Of a DNA stretch of 64,000 bases, positions 19,093 to 29,807 are shown piece by piece. A model generated the notes under the pieces. It did not search any database and was not told where the DNA came from. It was given only the letters and a program-made list of their open reading frames with translations. This DNA comes from Stutzerimonas decontaminans (lineage in GTDB: Bacteria; Pseudomonadota; Gammaproteobacteria; Pseudomonadales; Pseudomonadaceae). The stretch lies in NCBI RefSeq assembly GCF_000661915.1, contig NZ_CP007509.1:2683501-2747500 (forward strand), given 5' to 3'. The position numbers and the translations under genes were made by a program. The stretch's first letter is position 1, and every line of letters begins with the position of its first letter.

Positions 19093-19121
19093 GGCAGAGA
19101 CCGACCGATGTCAGCTCTGCC
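19093..19121 (-). terminator. Weak hairpin after the branched-chain carrier gene
   Basis: GGCAGAG at 19093-19099 pairs with CTCTGCC at 19115-19121 over a 15-nt loop, 12 bp past the carrier gene stop. There is no T-tract. Confidence 0.3.
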
Positions 19122-19132
19122 GCCGCGCAGCC

Positions 19133-20449
19133 CTACACCTGGCGTTGTCGATCGGCGCGCCCGAGCAGGCGATCCGTGACAACAGCCAAGACCAGCATCA
19201 CCAGTACTGGAACCAGCCAGCCCATGCTCTGATCCGCCAAGGGCAGTTGCGCGAACAAGGTCGGCACCCAGTTCCCCAGACCCGCCGCAGCGAGGCCGTC
19301 GACCACCCCGAAAATCAACGTCACGCCCATCACCGGCACGAACACCCGCGACGCCGACAACCAGAAGCGGTCCAGCAGGCTCAGTGCGACCAGCACGATT
19401 GCCAGTGGATACAGGCCTACCAGCACGGGTACCGACACGCTGATCAGCTGGGTCAGCCCCTGGTTTGCCACCAGCAGGCTGAACAGCGCAAATACGATCA
19501 CAACAGCGCGGTAGGACACAGGCAGCAACGCGCTGAAGAACTCACCGCAGGCCGTGGTCAGGCCCACTGCAGTCGTCAGGCAAGCCAGGGTGATGACCAC
19601 AGCGAGCAACAGGCTGCCGGGGGTGCCGAAGGTGTGCTGCACATAGGTGGTTAGAATCTGCACACCGTTTTCGGCACCTGCAGCAATACCCTGGCTCGTG
19701 GCGCCAAGATAGAACAGTGCCAGGTACACCAGCGACAAGCCGATAGCCGCGATCACGCCGGCAATCATCGAATAACGCGTCACCAGCGCCGGTTCGGTCA
19801 CGCCACGGTCACGGATGGCGGTGGCAATCACGATCCCGAATACCAGCGCGCCGAGCGTGTCCATGGTCAGGTAGCCTTCCAGGAAACCCTTGATCAACGG
19901 CGAAGCACGATAGCTCTCGGTAGCAGCGCCTACCTCACCTGCCGGGGCGAAGATTGCAGCGCCGCCTAGCACCAATAGCGCCGACAGCAGCACCGGCGTG
20001 ATGAACTTGCCGATGCGGTTGACCAACTGCCCTGGATTTAGCACCAGAAACAGCATGGCGGCGAAAAAGACCAGGGTATAGATGAACAGGGGCATGCCGG
20101 CGTTGCCGCTGAACGGCGCAATGCCCATCTCGAATGAGACGACGGCTGTACGCGGGGTGGCGAACAGCGGGCCTATCGCCAGATAGACGGCCACCGCCAG
20201 TACGGTGCCGGCAACTTTGCCAAGCGGCGCGGTAAGGCGGTCCATGCCACCACCAACACGGGCCAACGCAACGACGGTCAGCAGCGGCAGGCCGACGCCG
20301 GTCAGCAGGAAGCCCAGTGCTGCGTGCCAGACGAACTCCCCCGCTGCCATGCCAGCGCTGGGCGGAAAAATGATATTGCCGGCGCCAAGGAACAGCGCAA
20401 ACGTCATGAAACCAAGTGCCAGCAGGTCAAAACCTTTCAAACGATTCAT
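19133..20449 (-). CDS. brnQ: Branched-chain amino acid:cation carrier (BrnQ/BraB)
   Basis: An inner-membrane carrier of 438 residues for leucine, isoleucine and valine driven by a cation gradient. It starts with the family pattern LLALGFMTFALFLGAGNIIFPP and has about twelve hydrophobic segments; GRxD-type loops are present between them. The ATG at 20449 (MNRLKGFD) is the family N-terminus. The open frame runs back to 20497. The neighbourhood (sucDC upstream) is the one I know for braB in P. aeruginosa. Its upstream region is long and holds a nested inverted repeat (20535-20584). Confidence 0.92.
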   Translation of the reverse strand: MNRLKGFDLLALGFMTFALFLGAGNIIFPPSAGMAAGEFVWHAALGFLLTGVGLPLLTVVALARVGGGMDRLTAPLGKVAGTVLAVAVYLAIGPLFATPRTAVVSFEMGIAPFSGNAGMPLFIYTLVFFAAMLFLVLNPGQLVNRIGKFITPVLLSALLVLGGAAIFAPAGEVGAATESYRASPLIKGFLEGYLTMDTLGALVFGIVIATAIRDRGVTEPALVTRYSMIAGVIAAIGLSLVYLALFYLGATSQGIAAGAENGVQILTTYVQHTFGTPGSLLLAVVITLACLTTAVGLTTACGEFFSALLPVSYRAVVIVFALFSLLVANQGLTQLISVSVPVLVGLYPLAIVLVALSLLDRFWLSASRVFVPVMGVTLIFGVVDGLAAAGLGNWVPTLFAQLPLADQSMGWLVPVLVMLVLAVVTDRLLGRADRQRQV

Positions 20450-20534
20450 GCGAAAAAAACTACCAAATGGATAACGGCGTAAACGAATGCTGCACACGCA
20501 TCATCATGCGCGCGCTCTAAGCATTTCATGGGCC

Positions 20535-20584
20535 TGAATGATGGATTACGGGTTTCCTTTCGGGATAAGCGGAAACGTCATTCA
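20535..20584. repeat. Nested inverted repeat upstream of brnQ
   Basis: TGAATGA at 20535-20541 pairs with TCATTCA at 20578-20584, and inside it GTTTCC at 20552-20557 pairs with GGAAAC at 20571-20576. The nesting is lopsided, with 10 nt unpaired on one side and 1 nt on the other. It could be an operator, a leader structure or part of a small RNA. Confidence 0.45.
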
Positions 20585-20816
20585 GCCGGTTAGGCCGAAT
20601 CCTTCGTTGCACGCCGTCGCTCTTGTGGATCGAACAAGCGTATGAATGGGCGGCAATGATGCCACGATGCGGCGACGGATGCTGACCGAACCGTCAGTAA
20701 TGGCCGCGAAAAAGTGTCGCTCCGTAGCGTCCGGAACGTTGCTACGTGGTGGATGCCGCGCACAGCGCCGAGCGGTGATAACAACCTGCCCCGCTACAAA
20801 ATCCTAAGCTAAAGCC

Positions 20817-20845
20817 CCGAGGCAAACCCGACAGGTCTGCCTCGG
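20817..20845 (-). terminator. Terminator of sucCD
   Basis: An 8-bp stem (CCGAGGCA at 20817-20824 with TGCCTCGG at 20838-20845) with a 13-nt loop lies 58 bp past the sucD stop; on the minus strand it is followed by GGCTTTAG, a short imperfect T-run. Confidence 0.55.
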
Positions 20846-20902
20846 AGCATGCGAAGACTCAGCAGCTCGAACGCCCGGTTGCAGGCGGGCGCAGGAGATA
20901 CG

Positions 20903-21787
20903 TCAGGCCTTCATCTCCCAGCCGGTCACTTCCGCGAGCGCCTTACCGATATCGGCAAGCGAGCGAACAGTCTTCACACCCGCGTCCTGCAAGGCAGCGA
21001 ATTTCTCTTCAGCCGTACCCTTGCCGCCAGAAATGATCGCACCGGCATGGCCCATCCGCTTGCCAGCGGGGGCGGTGACGCCGGCGATGTAGGAAACCAC
21101 CGGCTTGGTCACGTTGGCCTTGATGAACGCAGCCGCCTCCTCCTCCGCCGAGCCGCCGATCTCGCCAATCATCACGATGGCCTCGGTTTGCGGGTCTTTC
21201 TGGAACAGCGTGAGGATATCAATGAAGGTCGAGCCCGGAATCGGGTCGCCGCCGATGCCGACGCAGGTTGACTGGCCGAAACCCGCGTCGGTGGTCTGCT
21301 TCACGGCTTCGTAGGTCAGCGTGCCGGAGCGCGAGACGATGCCGACCTTGCCTGGCATATGAATGTGTCCAGGCTGGATGCCGATCTTGCACTCACCGGG
21401 TGTGATTACGCCGGGGCAGTTCGGCCCGATCAGGCGCACGCCCAACTCATCACACTTGATCTTCACCTCGAGCATATCCAGCGTCGGGATACCTTCGGTG
21501 ATGCAAACGATCAGCTTGATGCCACCAACCGCCGCTTCAAGGATCGAGTCCTTGCAGAACGGTGCCGGCACGTAGATGACCGAAGCGTCGGCGCCGGTGG
21601 TTTCAACGGCCTCGCGGACGGTGTTGAACACCGGCAAGCCCAGATGCATCGTGCCGCCCTTACCCGGCGTGACGCCGCCGACCATCTTGGTGCCATAGGC
21701 AATCGCCTGCTCGGAGTGGAAAGTACCCTGCGAGCCGGTGAAGCCCTGGCAAATGACCTTGGTGTGCTTGTTGATCAATACGCTCAT
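20903..21787 (-). CDS. sucD: Succinyl-CoA synthetase alpha subunit
   Basis: The 294-residue CoA-binding subunit of the TCA enzyme that makes succinate and ATP/GTP from succinyl-CoA. The Rossmann-type CoA site ([15 protein letters not shown]) is N-terminal. The phosphorylated histidine is His247 in [13 protein letters not shown]. The ATG shares one base with the sucC stop (TAATG), so translation is coupled and 1:1 with the beta subunit. Confidence 0.98.
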   Translation of the reverse strand: MSVLINKHTKVICQGFTGSQGTFHSEQAIAYGTKMVGGVTPGKGGTMHLGLPVFNTVREAVETTGADASVIYVPAPFCKDSILEAAVGGIKLIVCITEGIPTLDMLEVKIKCDELGVRLIGPNCPGVITPGECKIGIQPGHIHMPGKVGIVSRSGTLTYEAVKQTTDAGFGQSTCVGIGGDPIPGSTFIDILTLFQKDPQTEAIVMIGEIGGSAEEEAAAFIKANVTKPVVSYIAGVTAPAGKRMGHAGAIISGGKGTAEEKFAALQDAGVKTVRSLADIGKALAEVTGWEMKA

Positions 21788-22953
21788 TACTTGCCCTCCG
21801 CGGCTTTGACAACCTGAATGGCCGCATCGGTCAGGCTGTTCGCACCGATGATGTTCAGACCGCTCTCACTCAGCATCTTGGCGCCCAGATCGGCGTTGTT
21901 GCCTTCCAGACGTACAACCACAGGCACCTTGACGCCCACCTCACGTACCGCGCCGATGATGCCTTCGGCAATCATGTCGCAGCGCACGATTCCGCCGAAG
22001 ATGTTCACCAGAACGGCGGCGACGTTGCTATCGGAAAGAATGATCTTGAACGCCTCGGTCACGCGCTCTTCGGTGGCGCCACCGCCGACATCCAGGAAGT
22101 TCGCCGGCGCACCGCCATGCAGGTTGACGATATCCATCGTGCCCATGGCCAGGCCGGCGCCATTGACCATGCACCCGATGTTGCCGTCGAGCGCCACGTA
22201 GTTCAGTTCCCACTTGGCCGCATGCGATTCGCGCGGGTCGTCCTGAGACGGATCGGCCATATCGCGTAGCTTGGGCTGGCGGTAGATGGCATTGCTGTCG
22301 ATATTGATCTTGGCGTCCAGACAATGCAGGTTGCCGTCGGTCTTGATCACCAGCGGGTTGACTTCGAGCAGCGCCAGGTCGTAATCCTGGAAGAGCTGGG
22401 CAAGGCCGACGAATATATGGACGAACTGCTTGACCTGGTCGCCTTTCAGACCGAGCTGGAAGGCCAGCTCACGAGCCTGGAACGGCTGCGCACCGACCAG
22501 CGGGTCGATAGTGGCCTTGAGAATTTTCTCGGGGGTGTCGTGAGCGACTTTCTCGATGTCCACGCCACCCTCGGTCGATGCCATGAAGACGATTCGGCGG
22601 CTGGCACGATCAACTACGGCGCCCAGGTAGAGCTCCTTGTCGATATCGGTGCATGCCTCGACGAGGATCTTGCTGACCGGCTGGCCATTGGCGTCGGTCT
22701 GGTAGGTTACCAGACGCTTGTCGAGCCACTGCTGGGCGAATGCCCGGGCTTCATCTTTGCTACGGACCAGCTTTACGCCACCAGCCTTGCCACGCCCACC
22801 AGCGTGCACCTGGGCTTTGACCACCCATTGCGTGCCACCGATCTTGTCGCAGGCTTCCGCTGCTTCCTTCGGGCTATCGACCGCATAACCCTTGGACACG
22901 GGCAGACCGTATTCAGCGAACAGTTGTTTACCTTGGTACTCGTGAAGATTCAT
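21787..22953 (-). CDS. sucC: Succinyl-CoA synthetase beta subunit
   Basis: The 388-residue ATP-grasp subunit that pairs with SucD. The N-terminus [19 protein letters not shown] is the family start, followed by [20 protein letters not shown] (nucleotide site) and the C-terminal [16 protein letters not shown] near the succinate and phosphohistidine site. A strong terminator (23093-23126) stands between lpdG and this gene, so sucCD probably has its own promoter in the 140-bp leader; that leader has a small hairpin (22990-23010) but no clear -35/-10 that I would name. Confidence 0.98.
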   Translation of the reverse strand: MNLHEYQGKQLFAEYGLPVSKGYAVDSPKEAAEACDKIGGTQWVVKAQVHAGGRGKAGGVKLVRSKDEARAFAQQWLDKRLVTYQTDANGQPVSKILVEACTDIDKELYLGAVVDRASRRIVFMASTEGGVDIEKVAHDTPEKILKATIDPLVGAQPFQARELAFQLGLKGDQVKQFVHIFVGLAQLFQDYDLALLEVNPLVIKTDGNLHCLDAKINIDSNAIYRQPKLRDMADPSQDDPRESHAAKWELNYVALDGNIGCMVNGAGLAMGTMDIVNLHGGAPANFLDVGGGATEERVTEAFKIILSDSNVAAVLVNIFGGIVRCDMIAEGIIGAVREVGVKVPVVVRLEGNNADLGAKMLSESGLNIIGANSLTDAAIQVVKAAEGK

Positions 22954-23092
22954 GCTTTCTACCGTCTGGTTTGGTATTGGCGCATTTACGGCACGACCAG
23001 CAGCCGTGCCTCCCTCACAAGTCGCTGAAAACTATCTGCGAATTCACGATACCTCTCAGCGACCTGCAATCCTTTTCGAAACCGCAGTTTGC

Positions 23093-23126
23093 AAAAGGCC
23101 CGGCGTATCAGTCGATACGTCGGGCC
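23093..23126 (-). terminator. Strong terminator after lpdG
   Basis: A 13-bp stem with one mismatch (23097-23109 with 23114-23126) and a 4-nt loop is followed on the minus strand by TTTT. It starts 20 bp past the lpdG stop and separates lpdG from sucCD. Confidence 0.85.
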
Positions 23127-23146
23127 CGGGTACAGCACGAAACCGA

Positions 23147-24595
<1,449 letters not shown>

Positions 24596-24678
24596 TCAAA
24601 AGCAGCTAAAAGCCAAAGGCTGCAGGCGGCACGGTCGGCTTTCACCTTACCTGCCAGCTGCAGCCCATGACGTTTCTA

Positions 24679-25899
24679 TCAGATATCCAGCAGCAGACGG
24701 GCCGGGTCTTCCAGCAGGTCCTTCATGGTAACCAGGAAGGTTACTGCTTCCTTGCCGTCGATCAAGCGATGGTCATAGGACAGGGCCAGGTACATCATCG
24801 GCAGAATGACCACTTGACCGTTAACAGCCATTGGGCGTTCCTGGATCTTGTGCATACCGAGGATGGCGGTTTGCGGCGGGTTGACGATCGGCGTCGACAG
24901 CAGCGAACCAAACACACCACCATTGGAGATGGTGAAGGTACCGCCAGTCATCTCTTCGATGGTCAGCTTGCCGGCTTTGGCCTTCTTGCCGAAGTTGTTG
25001 ATACCGCCCTCGATCTCGGCCAGGCTCATGTGCTCGGCGTTGCGCAAGACTGGAACCACCAGACCGCGGTCGCTGGAAACGGCGACGCCGATATCCTGAT
25101 AACCGTGGTAGACGATGTCATTGCCATCGATGGAAGCGTTTACGCCTGGCTGGCGCTTGAGTGCTTCGACCGCGGCCTTGACGAAGAAGGACATGAAGCC
25201 CAGACGCACACCGTTGTGAGTCTTCTCGAACAGGTCCTTGTACTTGGAACGCAGCTCCATGATCGGCTTCATGTTGACTTCGTTGAACGTAGTCAACATC
25301 GCCATGGAGGATTGCGCTTCGACCAGGCGCTCGGCGACCTTGGCACGCAGGCGAGTCATCGGAACGCGCTTCTCGACGCGATCGCCTTCGGCGAAGATCG
25401 GAGCGGAGGCAGCCGGAGCAGCCGGCTTGGCAGCAGCAGCCGGAGCGGATTTCTTGGCTTCGACGGCGGCGACCACGTCTTCCTTGGTCACACGGCCATC
25501 TTTACCGGTACCGGCGATGCTGTTCGGATCGATACCGTTCTCCTCGGCCATCTTGCGAGCAGCAGGAGCAAGGATCGGCTCTTCACCCGCCGTTGCAGCA
25601 GCAGCCGGAGCAGCAGCTTGAGTCGGCGCAGCAGCCGGCGCAGGTGCGGCGGCGGCAGTGGCGCCAGCCTCCAGCTTGCCGAGCAGCTCGCCGCTCAGCA
25701 CGGTATCGCCCTCGTTCTTGACGATCTCGGTCAGCACGCCGTCAGCTTCGGCGAGCACTTCCATCACCACCTTGTCGGTTTCGATGTCGACGATCAGCTC
25801 ATCACGCTTGACCGCATCGCCCGGCTGCTTGTGCCAGGTGGCAACGGTGCCGTCGGCAACCGATTCCGGGAATGTAGGGGCTTTGATCTCGATAGCCAT
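24679..25899 (-). CDS. sucB: Dihydrolipoyl succinyltransferase (E2 of 2-oxoglutarate dehydrogenase)
   Basis: A 406-residue E2 core protein. It has a single lipoyl domain (residues 1-80; the lipoylated lysine is in ETDKVVMEV), an alanine/proline-rich flexible linker, a peripheral-subunit-binding domain ([22 protein letters not shown]), a second Ala-rich linker, and the catalytic domain with the HxxxDG motif His377-Asp381. It transfers succinyl groups to CoA and forms the 24-mer core with SucA and LpdG. It follows sucA by 69 bp. Confidence 0.97.
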   Translation of the reverse strand: MAIEIKAPTFPESVADGTVATWHKQPGDAVKRDELIVDIETDKVVMEVLAEADGVLTEIVKNEGDTVLSGELLGKLEAGATAAAAPAPAAAPTQAAAPAAAATAGEEPILAPAARKMAEENGIDPNSIAGTGKDGRVTKEDVVAAVEAKKSAPAAAAKPAAPAASAPIFAEGDRVEKRVPMTRLRAKVAERLVEAQSSMAMLTTFNEVNMKPIMELRSKYKDLFEKTHNGVRLGFMSFFVKAAVEALKRQPGVNASIDGNDIVYHGYQDIGVAVSSDRGLVVPVLRNAEHMSLAEIEGGINNFGKKAKAGKLTIEEMTGGTFTISNGGVFGSLLSTPIVNPPQTAILGMHKIQERPMAVNGQVVILPMMYLALSYDHRLIDGKEAVTFLVTMKDLLEDPARLLLDI

Positions 25900-25968
25900 T
25901 ATTCAGGGGTCCTATTGATTCGGTTTCTACATCGAGGCCGCCATATAGCGGCCCCTTGCACGAAATGG

Positions 25969-28800
25969 TTAAACGGTGAAGGCGTCCTGCAGCAGTTTTT
26001 CCTGCTGTTCGGCATGCATGGAGGCGTAACCGACCGCCGGTGCCGCTGAAGCATCACGACCCGCGTACTGGAGGAACAGTTCCTTCTTGTGTGCGGTGGC
26101 CACACGACGCATGTGATGCTGACTGCAGTACCAGGCACCCTGGTTCATCGGCTCTTCCTGACACCAGACGATGTGCTTGAGGTTCTGGTAAGGCGCGAGC
26201 GCTTCGGCCAGATCCTCTTCCGGGAACGGATACAGCTGCTCGATACGCACGATGGCAATATCTTCTCGGCCTTCGGCACGGCGCTTGTCCAGCAGGTCAT
26301 AGTAGACCTTGCCGCTACACATGATCACACGCTCGACCTTCGCCGGATCGACCGCGTCGACTTCCGGGATAACGGTCTGGAAGGAACCCTGGGTGAGCTC
26401 TTCCAGGGTCGAGGTCGCCAGCTTGTGACGCAGCAACGACTTGGGCGTCAGTGCAACCAGCGGCTTGCGCAGCGGACGAATCGCCTGGCGACGCAGCATG
26501 TGGTAGACCTGAGCCGGAGTCGTCGGCACGCAAACCTGGATGTTGTGCTCGGCACACAGCTGCAGGTAACGCTCCAGGCGAGCGGACGAGTGCTCCGGAC
26601 CCTGCCCTTCGTAGCCATGCGGCAACAGCATGGTCAGGCCGCACAGGCGACCCCACTTGTGCTCACCACTGGTGATGAACTGGTCGATCACCACTTGAGC
26701 GCCGTTAGCGAAATCGCCGAACTGCGCTTCCCACACGACAAGCGCGTTAGGCATGGTGGTGGCGTAACCGTATTCGAACGCCAGAACCGCTTCCTCGGAG
26801 AGGAACGAGTCGTACAGATCGAAACGCGGCTGACCTTCATAGAGGTGCTGCAGCGGAATGTAGGTACTGCCATCCTTCTGGTTATGCAGCGCAGCATGGC
26901 GATGCGAGAAGGTGCCGCGGCCGACATCCTGACCGGAGATACGTACCGGGTGACCTTCGAACAGCAGCGTGGCGTACGCCATGACTTCCGCGTAGCCCCA
27001 GTTGATGGCCAGCGCGCCCGCGCCCATCTTCTGGCGATCTTCGAGAATCTTCGAGACCTGACGCTGCACCACGAAGCCTTCCGGCGTCTGCAGCAGCTTG
27101 TTGGACAGATCCTGCAGGGTCTTCAGATCGAAGCTGGTGTCATGACGGGCGGTCCAGGCATGGCCCAGATACGGACGCCAGTCGACGAACAGCTCTTTGT
27201 TCGGCTCTTTGACCAGGCTCTTGACTACGTGCAGACCGTTATCGAGCGCCGTACGGTACTCGTCGATCTTGGCCTGAACACGCTCGTCATCCAGCACCTT
27301 GGACTGGATCAGCGAATCGGCATAGAGCTCACGAGTGGTGCGCTGCTTGGCGATCTTCTGGTACATCAACGGCTGGGTGCCGCTCGGCTCGTCCGCTTCG
27401 TTGTGACCACGACGACGGTAGCAGATCAGATCGATGACGATATCGCGCTTGAACTGCATCCGGTAATCGACTGCGAGCTGGGTGACGAACAGCACCGCCT
27501 CGGGATCGTCTGCGTTCACGTGGAAGATCGGCGCCTGAATCATCTTCGCCACATCAGTCGCATACTCGGTGGAGCGAGCATCTTCCTGCTTGTTGGTGGT
27601 GAAGCCGACCTGGTTGTTGACGACGATGCGGATGGTGCCACCGGTGCGATAGGCACGGGTCTGCGACATCTGGAAGGTTTCCATCACCACGCCTTGACCG
27701 GCGACAGCAGCATCACCGTGGATGGTAACCGGAAGCACCTTGTCGCCAATCGGATCACAACGGCGGTCCTGACGGGCACGTACCGAACCCTCGACCACCG
27801 GGGACACGATTTCCAGGTGGGACGGGTTGAATGCCATCGCCAAGTGAATCTCGCCACCTGGCGTCATCACGTTGGACGAGAAGCCCTGGTGGTACTTGAC
27901 GTCACCCGAGCTCAGACCTTCGACCTTCTTGCCTTCGAACTCGTCGAACAGGTCGCGCGGGTTCTTGCCGAAGGTGTTGACCAGCACGTTCAGACGGCCC
28001 CGGTGGGCCATGCCGATGACGATTTCCTTGGTGCCATAGGAGCCGGAACGCTGAATGATCTCATCGAGCAGCGGAATCAGGCTCTCACCACCTTCCAGAC
28101 CGAAACGCTTGGTACCCGGATACTTGGTGCCCAGGTATTTTTCCAGACCTTCGGCCGCGGTCAGGCGCTCGAGCAGATGGCTCTTGAGCTCCGGCGAGAA
28201 ATCCGGACGGCCACGCACGCTTTCCAAGCGCTGAACGAACCAGCTGCGTTGCTCGGAGTCGACGATGTGCATGTACTCGGCGCCGATGGTGCGGCAATAG
28301 GTTTCTTGCAGCGCCTGCAGGATTTCGCGCAGAGTGGCCTGACCGTTGACCATCGCCAGGTCACCAGTACGGAACACTGTGTCGAGATCGGCGTCAGTCA
28401 AACCGTAGTTGTTGATAGCCAGATCAGCTGGGGCGGTGCGCTGCTGCAAACCAAGCGGATCGAGCTGTGCTGCCTGGTGGCCGCGCACTCGGTAGGCCTG
28501 GATCAGGCGCAAGACTTCGATCTGCTTCTTCTCGTGCTCGCTGCTCACACTGCCTGCAGAAACAGGCTGGGCACGACGCTGGTTCTTGGCCAGCAGGACG
28601 AAGTGGTCGCGAATCGTCGAATGCGATACATCGGCTGAAGCGCTGCCACCGGAGGGCAACTTCTGGAAGTAAGTGCGCCACTCTTCGGGCACAGCGTTGG
28701 GATCGTGCAGGTAGAGCTCATAAAGCTCTTCCACATAGGCAGCGTTACCACCGGATAGGTGGGCACTGTCCCACATGCGCTGCATTACGCTTTCTTGCAT
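25969..28800 (-). CDS. sucA: 2-oxoglutarate dehydrogenase E1
   Basis: A 943-residue thiamine diphosphate-dependent decarboxylase, the first component of the complex. It starts with the E2-binding stretch MWDSAHLSGGNAAYVEELYELY. The ThDP region has IGMAHRGRLNVL, then the GDAAVAGQGVV segment with the metal-binding loop continuing to VVNNQVGFTT. The C-terminal part has GYEGQGPEHSSARLERYLQL. GAAGG lies 9 bp before the ATG. The 292-bp gap to sdhB contains the sdh terminator and a further hairpin, so sucA is likely to have its own promoter. Confidence 0.98.
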   Translation of the reverse strand: MQESVMQRMWDSAHLSGGNAAYVEELYELYLHDPNAVPEEWRTYFQKLPSGGSASADVSHSTIRDHFVLLAKNQRRAQPVSAGSVSSEHEKKQIEVLRLIQAYRVRGHQAAQLDPLGLQQRTAPADLAINNYGLTDADLDTVFRTGDLAMVNGQATLREILQALQETYCRTIGAEYMHIVDSEQRSWFVQRLESVRGRPDFSPELKSHLLERLTAAEGLEKYLGTKYPGTKRFGLEGGESLIPLLDEIIQRSGSYGTKEIVIGMAHRGRLNVLVNTFGKNPRDLFDEFEGKKVEGLSSGDVKYHQGFSSNVMTPGGEIHLAMAFNPSHLEIVSPVVEGSVRARQDRRCDPIGDKVLPVTIHGDAAVAGQGVVMETFQMSQTRAYRTGGTIRIVVNNQVGFTTNKQEDARSTEYATDVAKMIQAPIFHVNADDPEAVLFVTQLAVDYRMQFKRDIVIDLICYRRRGHNEADEPSGTQPLMYQKIAKQRTTRELYADSLIQSKVLDDERVQAKIDEYRTALDNGLHVVKSLVKEPNKELFVDWRPYLGHAWTARHDTSFDLKTLQDLSNKLLQTPEGFVVQRQVSKILEDRQKMGAGALAINWGYAEVMAYATLLFEGHPVRISGQDVGRGTFSHRHAALHNQKDGSTYIPLQHLYEGQPRFDLYDSFLSEEAVLAFEYGYATTMPNALVVWEAQFGDFANGAQVVIDQFITSGEHKWGRLCGLTMLLPHGYEGQGPEHSSARLERYLQLCAEHNIQVCVPTTPAQVYHMLRRQAIRPLRKPLVALTPKSLLRHKLATSTLEELTQGSFQTVIPEVDAVDPAKVERVIMCSGKVYYDLLDKRRAEGREDIAIVRIEQLYPFPEEDLAEALAPYQNLKHIVWCQEEPMNQGAWYCSQHHMRRVATAHKKELFLQYAGRDASAAPAVGYASMHAEQQEKLLQDAFTV

Positions 28801-28958
28801 GTCTGGTCACCTTCGATAAGGAGACACCACCAGCGTGGAAACCGCAGCATGACTTCCCAAGTTCTGAAGCAGCGACTCAGGTAAAGCCACTACGGACCGC
28901 GCAGATAGTTTCCGGGCACAACCCGGATGCTCCTGCTGGTCATCAAATTTTCAGAGTG

Positions 28959-28987
28959 GAATCCCGGCTTTGTGAGCTGGGATTCCT
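28959..28987. repeat. Hairpin between sdhB and sucA
   Basis: GGAATCCC at 28959-28966 pairs with GGGATTCC at 28980-28987 with an inner GCT/AGC extension. It stands beyond the sdh terminator and before sucA. No T-tract follows closely, so it may be a second terminator or part of the sucA leader. Confidence 0.5.
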
Positions 28988-28991
28988 ACTA

Positions 28992-29025
28992 AAACTACGG
29001 CGCCGAGCTTCAACTTCGGCGCCGC
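28992..29025 (-). terminator. Terminator of the sdhCDAB operon
   Basis: CGGCGCCGA (28999-29007) pairs with TCGGCGCCG (29017-29025), giving a 9-bp GC stem, followed on the minus strand by TAGTTTTAG. It lies 68 bp past the sdhB stop. Confidence 0.65.
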
Positions 29026-29092
29026 AGGTGTAACGGGTAAAGCGATCCGGCCGTTCAAGGCTAGCGCATAACCTTTCGCGACCGGGGTGTCA

Positions 29093-29797
29093 TCAGGTAC
29101 CGCTCTGCAGCAGCATGTTGCGTATGTGACCAATCGCTTTGGTCGGGTTCAATCCTTTCGGACAAACGTCAACGCAATTCATGATACCGCGGCAACGGAA
29201 CACGCTGAACGGATCGTCCAAACCAGCCAGACGGTTCTCGGTTTCGGTGTCGCGGCTGTCGGCCAGGAAACGATAAGCCTGCAGCGACGCGGCCGGACCG
29301 AGAAACTTGTCCGGGTTCCACCAGAAGGACGGGCAACTGGTCGAGCAGCAAGCGCACAGAATGCACTCATACAGACCATCCAGCTTCTCGCGATCTTCCG
29401 GGCTTTGCAGACGTTCGATAGCCGGCGGCGGCGTATCGTTCATCAGATACGGACGCACTTTCTCGTACTGCTTGTAGAAGATGCTCATATCGACGGCCAA
29501 GTCACGAATAACTGGCAGTCCCGGCAGCGGACGCACGACCAGCTTGTTGTTCTTGACCACGGCGGACAGCGGCGTGATGCAAGCCAGACCGTTCTTACCG
29601 TTGATGTTCATCCCATCGGAGCCACACACGCCTTCACGGCAGGAGCGACGATAGGAGAAACCCTGATCCTGTTCCTTGATCAGAGCCAAGACGTCGAGAA
29701 CCATCAGATCCTTACCATCGGTATTGACCTGAAAATCCTGCATGAACGGCTTTTCGTCCTGATCGGGGTTGTAGCGATAAACACTCACTTGCAACAT
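29093..29797 (-). CDS. sdhB: Succinate dehydrogenase iron-sulfur subunit
   Basis: A 234-residue electron-transfer subunit of complex II. The three cluster motifs are present in order: the 2Fe-2S set SCREGVCGSDG...LAC, the 4Fe-4S set CILCACCSTSC and the 3Fe-4S set CRGIMNCVDVCPKG. It passes electrons from SdhA to the quinone site of SdhCD at the inner face of the membrane. GAGGT precedes the ATG by 7 bp. Ten bases separate it from sdhA. Confidence 0.98.
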   Translation of the reverse strand: MLQVSVYRYNPDQDEKPFMQDFQVNTDGKDLMVLDVLALIKEQDQGFSYRRSCREGVCGSDGMNINGKNGLACITPLSAVVKNNKLVVRPLPGLPVIRDLAVDMSIFYKQYEKVRPYLMNDTPPPAIERLQSPEDREKLDGLYECILCACCSTSCPSFWWNPDKFLGPAASLQAYRFLADSRDTETENRLAGLDDPFSVFRCRGIMNCVDVCPKGLNPTKAIGHIRNMLLQSGT

Positions 29798-29807
29798 ATC
29801 GTCGACC

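Larger units (their letters stand above)
20450..20902. other. 453-bp gene-free region between brnQ and sucD
   Basis: It holds the brnQ promoter region and the sucD terminator (20817-20845). A nested inverted repeat lies at 20535-20584. I see no credible reading frame: the longest candidates have no ribosome site and odd composition. No -35/-10 pair is convincing. Confidence 0.6.

Noticed and set aside
20590..20784. 64-codon minus-strand frame in the brnQ-sucD spacer
   Set aside because: No ribosome site, no domain, and nothing else supports it.
26089..28638. Long open frame of 849 codons antisense to sucA
   Set aside because: It mirrors the sucA codons in a GC-rich gene; composition is odd (Gln/His/Arg/Val-rich) and sucA is certain on the other strand.
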